Positions 6,380 to 9,207 of a DNA stretch of 9,207 nucleotides are shown here, in pieces. The notes below the pieces were generated by a model. That model worked only from the letters and a program-made list of their open reading frames with translations. It ran no database searches and was not told the origin of the DNA. Source of the stretch: an uncultured Aquincola sp. (lineage in GTDB: Bacteria; Pseudomonadota; Gammaproteobacteria; Burkholderiales; Burkholderiaceae); contig CAKZXL010000656.1 in assembly GCA_937883885.1 (NCBI GenBank), positions 1 through 9,207 of the forward strand, written 5' to 3'. A program made the position numbers and the translations under genes. How positions within the stretch are numbered: the stretch's first letter is position 1; each line of letters opens with the position of its first letter.

Positions 6380-8449
6380 TCACGGCAGCACGTCCAGCGG
6401 TACGGGGCAGGTGAGCGCATCCAGCGCATCGCCGTGCAGCCGCACCTGGTTGCGGCCGCCGCGCTTGGCGTCGTAGCAGGCCGCATCGGCGGCGGCCATC
6501 ACCGCGCGCAGGTCGGCCAGGCCGCTGCTGAGCTTGACGATGCCGATGCTGGCGTACACCTGCAGCCAGCGGTCCTGCCAGGGCAGGCGGCAGCTTTCGA
6601 TGGCCTCGCGCATGCTTTCGGCCACCTGCAGCGCATCGGTGCGGCTGCAGGCCGTCAGCAGCACCGCGAACTCGTCGCCGCCCAGCCGGGCCACGGTGTC
6701 GGTGCTGCGCACCTGGGCCTGCAGCCGGCGGGCCACCTCCACCAGCATGCGATCGCCGGTGGCATGGCCGGCGGTGTCGTTCACCGCCTTGAAGTGGTCC
6801 AGGTCGATGAAGAGGGCGCAGCAGGGCAGGCCGTCGGCCGCTGCCAGGCGTTCATTGAGGCGGCGCTCGAACTCGCGCCGGTTCACCAGCTCGGTCAGCG
6901 CGTCGTGCGTGGACACCCAGGACAGCGCCTCGCGCTGGCTGCGGGCCTGGCTCACGTCTTCCACCGTCCACACGCTGCCGGCGCCCACGTCCTGCCAGTC
7001 CACCGGCGCGCCGAAAAGGCGGCCCCAGAACTGGCTGCCGTCGCGGCGCACCATGCGCACTTCTTCGTCGAAGGCCCGGCCGGCGTGGAAGCAGGCGCCG
7101 ATGCGCTGCACCAGGGAGGCGGCCTCCGCCACCGAAGGCAGCAGCACCGAGGTGGACTGGCCCTGCAAGGTCCGGGGGCCGTAGCCCAGCATGCGTTCCA
7201 GGGCGCCGTTGACCAGGTCCAGCCGCTGGTCGTTTGAGAAGGCGATGCCCAGCGGTGCATGGTCCATCAGCGCGCTGAGCTTGCCCAGCAGTTCGCGGTT
7301 GGCGGCCGATGCGGCCGAGCGCTCGCGCAACGTGTCGTGCAGCGCCTTGGCCAGCTGGCCGATCTCGCCCTGCGCTTGCGGCCAGCCTTCGTCGTCGGGC
7401 GTGGTGCCGTCGCGCATGCGGTGGGCGCGTTGCTCCAGCTGGCGCAGCGGCCGCAGCATGGCGTGGGTGACCAGCAGCAGCACCAGGCCGCCGCCCAGCG
7501 CCACCAGGATGCCGGCCACCAGCGCCCAGCGGGCGCCCTCGTGCAGGGCCGACAGCACGCTTTCAACCGGCGCGCTGCGCACCACCAGCCAGTCGGCGCC
7601 CGGCACGGCCGCCATCGAGAGCATGCGGCCCCGCCCCAGCAGGCTGAAGCCCTCGGGCTCCATCGGCCGCCCCATCGACTGCCAGTGGGCGATGGCGTCG
7701 GCCAGCAAGGGGTCGGCGCCGGCATCGCGCATCAGCCAGCGGCTGTCGTCGTGGGCCAGCAGCCGGCCCTGGCCGTCGGCGATGGCCACCAGCCCCTCGT
7801 CGGCGCTGCCGGAAGCCGTGACCTCCGACATCAGCAGGTTGGACTGCAGCCGCAAGGTGCCGGCCACCATGCCCACCACCCGGCCGTCGGCGCCGTGCAC
7901 CGGCATGGTCAGCACCACGATGGGCCGGTCGGTCAGCCGGTTGAGCAGCGGGTCGGAGATGGCCGGCCGGCCCAGCTGCATCGTGTGCTGGAAGTAGGCG
8001 CGGTCGTTCACGCGGATGGGCGGCGAGCTGCTGCCCGTCTGGTCGCGAAGGGCCATCAGCCGGCCATGGCGGTCGATGACCATCAGCGCATCCAGCGCGC
8101 TGCCCAGCACCTTCTGGCCTTCGACCCAGCGGCGCATCGCCGCGGCGTCGTCGAGCTGGTCCGCGGGCAGCATGTCGGCCGCCGCGCGCAAGGTGACCTG
8201 CAGGCTCACCACCCGCGCGCCCACGATGCGGGCGAGCTTGCGCGTCTGCGCCAGCGACAGGTCCAGCGCCACCTGCTCAGCCCGCGAAGCCACCTGGTTG
8301 AGCACCAGGCCCACCGTGACGGCCACGCTGAGCGCGATCAGCAGCACGCCCGTGATCGACAGGCGCAGCTTGAGCGAGCTGAGCGCCAACGGCCAGCGGA
8401 GGCGCTGCCCCGCGCGCGAAGGCACCGGCGGTGCCTGAAGAGGGCTCAC
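6380..8449 (-). CDS. Membrane diguanylate cyclase: Cache-HAMP-PAS-GGDEF
   Basis: A 689-aa inner-membrane sensor that would make cyclic di-GMP from two GTP. From GTG 8449: a basic N-terminus, membrane segment about 28-50, periplasmic double-Cache sensor about 55-300 (with NDRAYFQ at 148-154), second membrane segment about 306-329, HAMP about 330-385, PAS about 390-500, and GGDEF about 505-675. The active site is canonical, GGDEF at 590-594, with DLDHFKAVND at 549-558. RSTD (581-584), exactly five residues before GGDEF, is a standard RxxD inhibitory site, so product feedback is expected. GTG 8449 is chosen because GAGGGG lies just before it; an ATG at 8515 would lie deep inside the upstream EAL gene, lacks a ribosome site and adds a very basic 22-residue stretch. 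It is the second gene of a pair with the EAL gene, whose stop is seven bases away. The Cache ligand is unknown. Confidence 0.92.
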   Translation of the reverse strand: MSPLQAPPVPSRAGQRLRWPLALSSLKLRLSITGVLLIALSVAVTVGLVLNQVASRAEQVALDLSLAQTRKLARIVGARVVSLQVTLRAAADMLPADQLDDAAAMRRWVEGQKVLGSALDALMVIDRHGRLMALRDQTGSSSPPIRVNDRAYFQHTMQLGRPAISDPLLNRLTDRPIVVLTMPVHGADGRVVGMVAGTLRLQSNLLMSEVTASGSADEGLVAIADGQGRLLAHDDSRWLMRDAGADPLLADAIAHWQSMGRPMEPEGFSLLGRGRMLSMAAVPGADWLVVRSAPVESVLSALHEGARWALVAGILVALGGGLVLLLVTHAMLRPLRQLEQRAHRMRDGTTPDDEGWPQAQGEIGQLAKALHDTLRERSAASAANRELLGKLSALMDHAPLGIAFSNDQRLDLVNGALERMLGYGPRTLQGQSTSVLLPSVAEAASLVQRIGACFHAGRAFDEEVRMVRRDGSQFWGRLFGAPVDWQDVGAGSVWTVEDVSQARSQREALSWVSTHDALTELVNRREFERRLNERLAAADGLPCCALFIDLDHFKAVNDTAGHATGDRMLVEVARRLQAQVRSTDTVARLGGDEFAVLLTACSRTDALQVAESMREAIESCRLPWQDRWLQVYASIGIVKLSSGLADLRAVMAAADAACYDAKRGGRNQVRLHGDALDALTCPVPLDVLP

Positions 8450-8459
8450 GCGCCCCTCA
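8450..8459 (-). promoter_or_regulatory. Overlapping stop and Shine-Dalgarno coupling the EAL and GGDEF genes
   Basis: On the minus strand this reads TGAGGGGCGC followed by the GTG start. The EAL stop codon TGA (8459-8457) forms part of the Shine-Dalgarno sequence GAGGGG, and the GTG begins seven bases after the stop. A ribosome finishing the phosphodiesterase is placed directly on the start site of the cyclase, which implies translational coupling. An ATG overlaps the stop (ATGA, 8460-8457), but it is out of frame with the cyclase and meets a TGA after four codons. Confidence 0.6.
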
Positions 8460-9207
8460 TATCGACCACGCCGGGCAGGCGGCGTCTTCGGCTTCCTGCA
8501 ACGGCGCCGGCACATGCGCCAGGAACCAGCGCGCCGCGTCCTCGGCCGGCATCGGCCGGGCGTAGTAGTAGCCCTGGCCCTTGTCGCAGTGCAGGGCCTG
8601 CAGGATGGCCGACTGGCCCGGCGTCTCGATGCCCTCGGCCACGGTGCGCATGCCCAGGCTGCGGGCCACCTTGAGGGTGGCCTCGATCAGCACGCGGTGG
8701 TGCGCACTCGACTCGGACTGGCTGACGAAGCTGCGGTCGATCTTGACCACGTCCACCGGCAGCTGGTGCAGGCTGGCCAGCGACGAATAGCCGGTGCCGA
8801 AGTCGTCCAGCGCCAGGCTCAGGCCCAGTGCCTTCAGCTCATGCAGCCGGGCCTGGATGCGGTCGTCCTGCGCGGCCAGGCTTTCGGTCACTTCCAGCTG
8901 CAGCTGCTGCGGCGGCAGGCCGCTGCGGTGCAGCGCGGCCGCCACCTGCGCGGCGATGTCGCCTTCGAACAGCTGCGCGCGTGAGAGGTTGACCGACAGC
9001 AGCTGCGGCGCCTGTGCGCCCAGCTCGCCGCCCCACTGCACGAACTGGCGGCAGGCTTCGGTCAGCACGTATTCGCCCAGCCGGCCGATGAGGCCGGTTT
9101 CCTCCGCGATCTCGATGAACTCGATCGGCGGCACGATGCCGCGTTCCGGGTGGCGCCAGCGCACCAGGGCTTCGGCGCCCACGGCCAGGCCGCTGCCCAG
9201 GTCGACG
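8457..9207 (-). CDS. EAL-domain cyclic-di-GMP phosphodiesterase (C-terminal part; 5' end outside window)
   Basis: The last 249 codons of a protein whose start lies beyond the right edge. It would hydrolyse cyclic di-GMP to linear pGpG. The visible part is nearly a whole EAL domain, opening at VDLGSGLAVGAEALVRWRHP, so only the first strand and any sensory or GGDEF region are missing. Numbering from the window edge, residues needed for metal binding and catalysis are present: E in EALVRW (about 12-17), N in SVNLS (about 71-75), E in EVTES (about 105-109), DDFGTGYSS (about 134-142), K in VKIDRS (about 154-159), E in AEGIE (about 190-194), and Q in GQGYYYARP (about 210-218). An active enzyme is therefore expected. 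A short acidic tail ending CPAWSI follows the domain. Whether the full protein also carries GGDEF, PAS or membrane segments cannot be seen. Confidence 0.93.
   Translation of the reverse strand, partial: VDLGSGLAVGAEALVRWRHPERGIVPPIEFIEIAEETGLIGRLGEYVLTEACRQFVQWGGELGAQAPQLLSVNLSRAQLFEGDIAAQVAAALHRSGLPPQQLQLEVTESLAAQDDRIQARLHELKALGLSLALDDFGTGYSSLASLHQLPVDVVKIDRSFVSQSESSAHHRVLIEATLKVARSLGMRTVAEGIETPGQSAILQALHCDKGQGYYYARPMPAEDAARWFLAHVPAPLQEAEDAACPAWSI

Noticed and set aside
4654..6486. A 610-codon open frame on the minus strand opposite fbpB
   Set aside because: It is rich in Gln, His and Arg, has no recognisable domain, and mirrors fbpB, whose membrane segments and EAA loops are plainly real. 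Long antisense frames are expected where third positions are nearly all G or C.
8450..8515. A longer diguanylate cyclase starting at ATG 8515
   Set aside because: It would overlap the EAL gene by 59 bases, has no Shine-Dalgarno, and adds a highly basic stretch that looks like out-of-frame EAL coding sequence. GTG 8449 has GAGGGG immediately upstream.
7259..8674. A 471-codon open frame on the plus strand opposite the diguanylate cyclase
   Set aside because: His/Gln/Arg-rich antisense shadow spanning the junction of two well-supported minus-strand genes; no domain or credible ribosome site.

Overview
The window is very GC-rich with strong G/C preference at third codon positions. Its proteins look like those of a betaproteobacterium of the order Burkholderiales (Rubrivivax, Leptothrix or Comamonadaceae-like). 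This placement is an inference from protein character and from the ctpA-moeB pairing; no rRNA or other marker gene is present. I see no tRNA, IS element, CRISPR array, phage gene or long repeat. Coding density is high and no gap without a gene exceeds about 165 bp.

Layout, left to right. (1) Bases 1-65 hold the first 21 codons of an unrecognised minus-strand gene that leaves the window. (2) A malate/L-lactate-type dehydrogenase on the plus strand (to 1170) lies divergent to it. Its N-terminus is split between two frames, suggesting a small deletion or a sequence error. (3) A minus-strand series follows: a MoeB/ThiF-like E1 enzyme (1167-1937), a CtpA-type S41 protease with a PDZ domain (2006-3442), and an FbpC-like iron ABC ATPase (3516-4649). 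A clear intrinsic terminator sits between ctpA and moeB. (4) An FbpB-like double-domain permease (4735-6363, plus) is divergent from fbpC; the 85-bp gap carries a candidate Fur box. (5) The right end is a minus-strand cyclic-di-GMP module: an EAL phosphodiesterase (partial, running off the right edge) followed by a membrane Cache-HAMP-PAS-GGDEF diguanylate cyclase (6380-8449), tightly coupled to it.

How the genes work together. FbpB and FbpC should form the inner-membrane part of a ferric-iron importer, with iron-responsive control plausible from the shared divergent promoter; no periplasmic FbpA is in the window. The EAL and GGDEF genes make a co-expressed pair of opposing c-di-GMP enzymes, with all recognisable catalytic motifs intact in the visible parts. 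CtpA is a periplasmic processing protease. MoeB would activate a ThiS/MoaD-type sulfur carrier.

I found no convincing evidence for a wholly new system. The points most worth a second look are the broken dehydrogenase N-terminus, the stop/Shine-Dalgarno overlap in the c-di-GMP pair, the Fur-like site with the missing FbpA, the terminator abutting moeB, and the shared CTAG stop codons.
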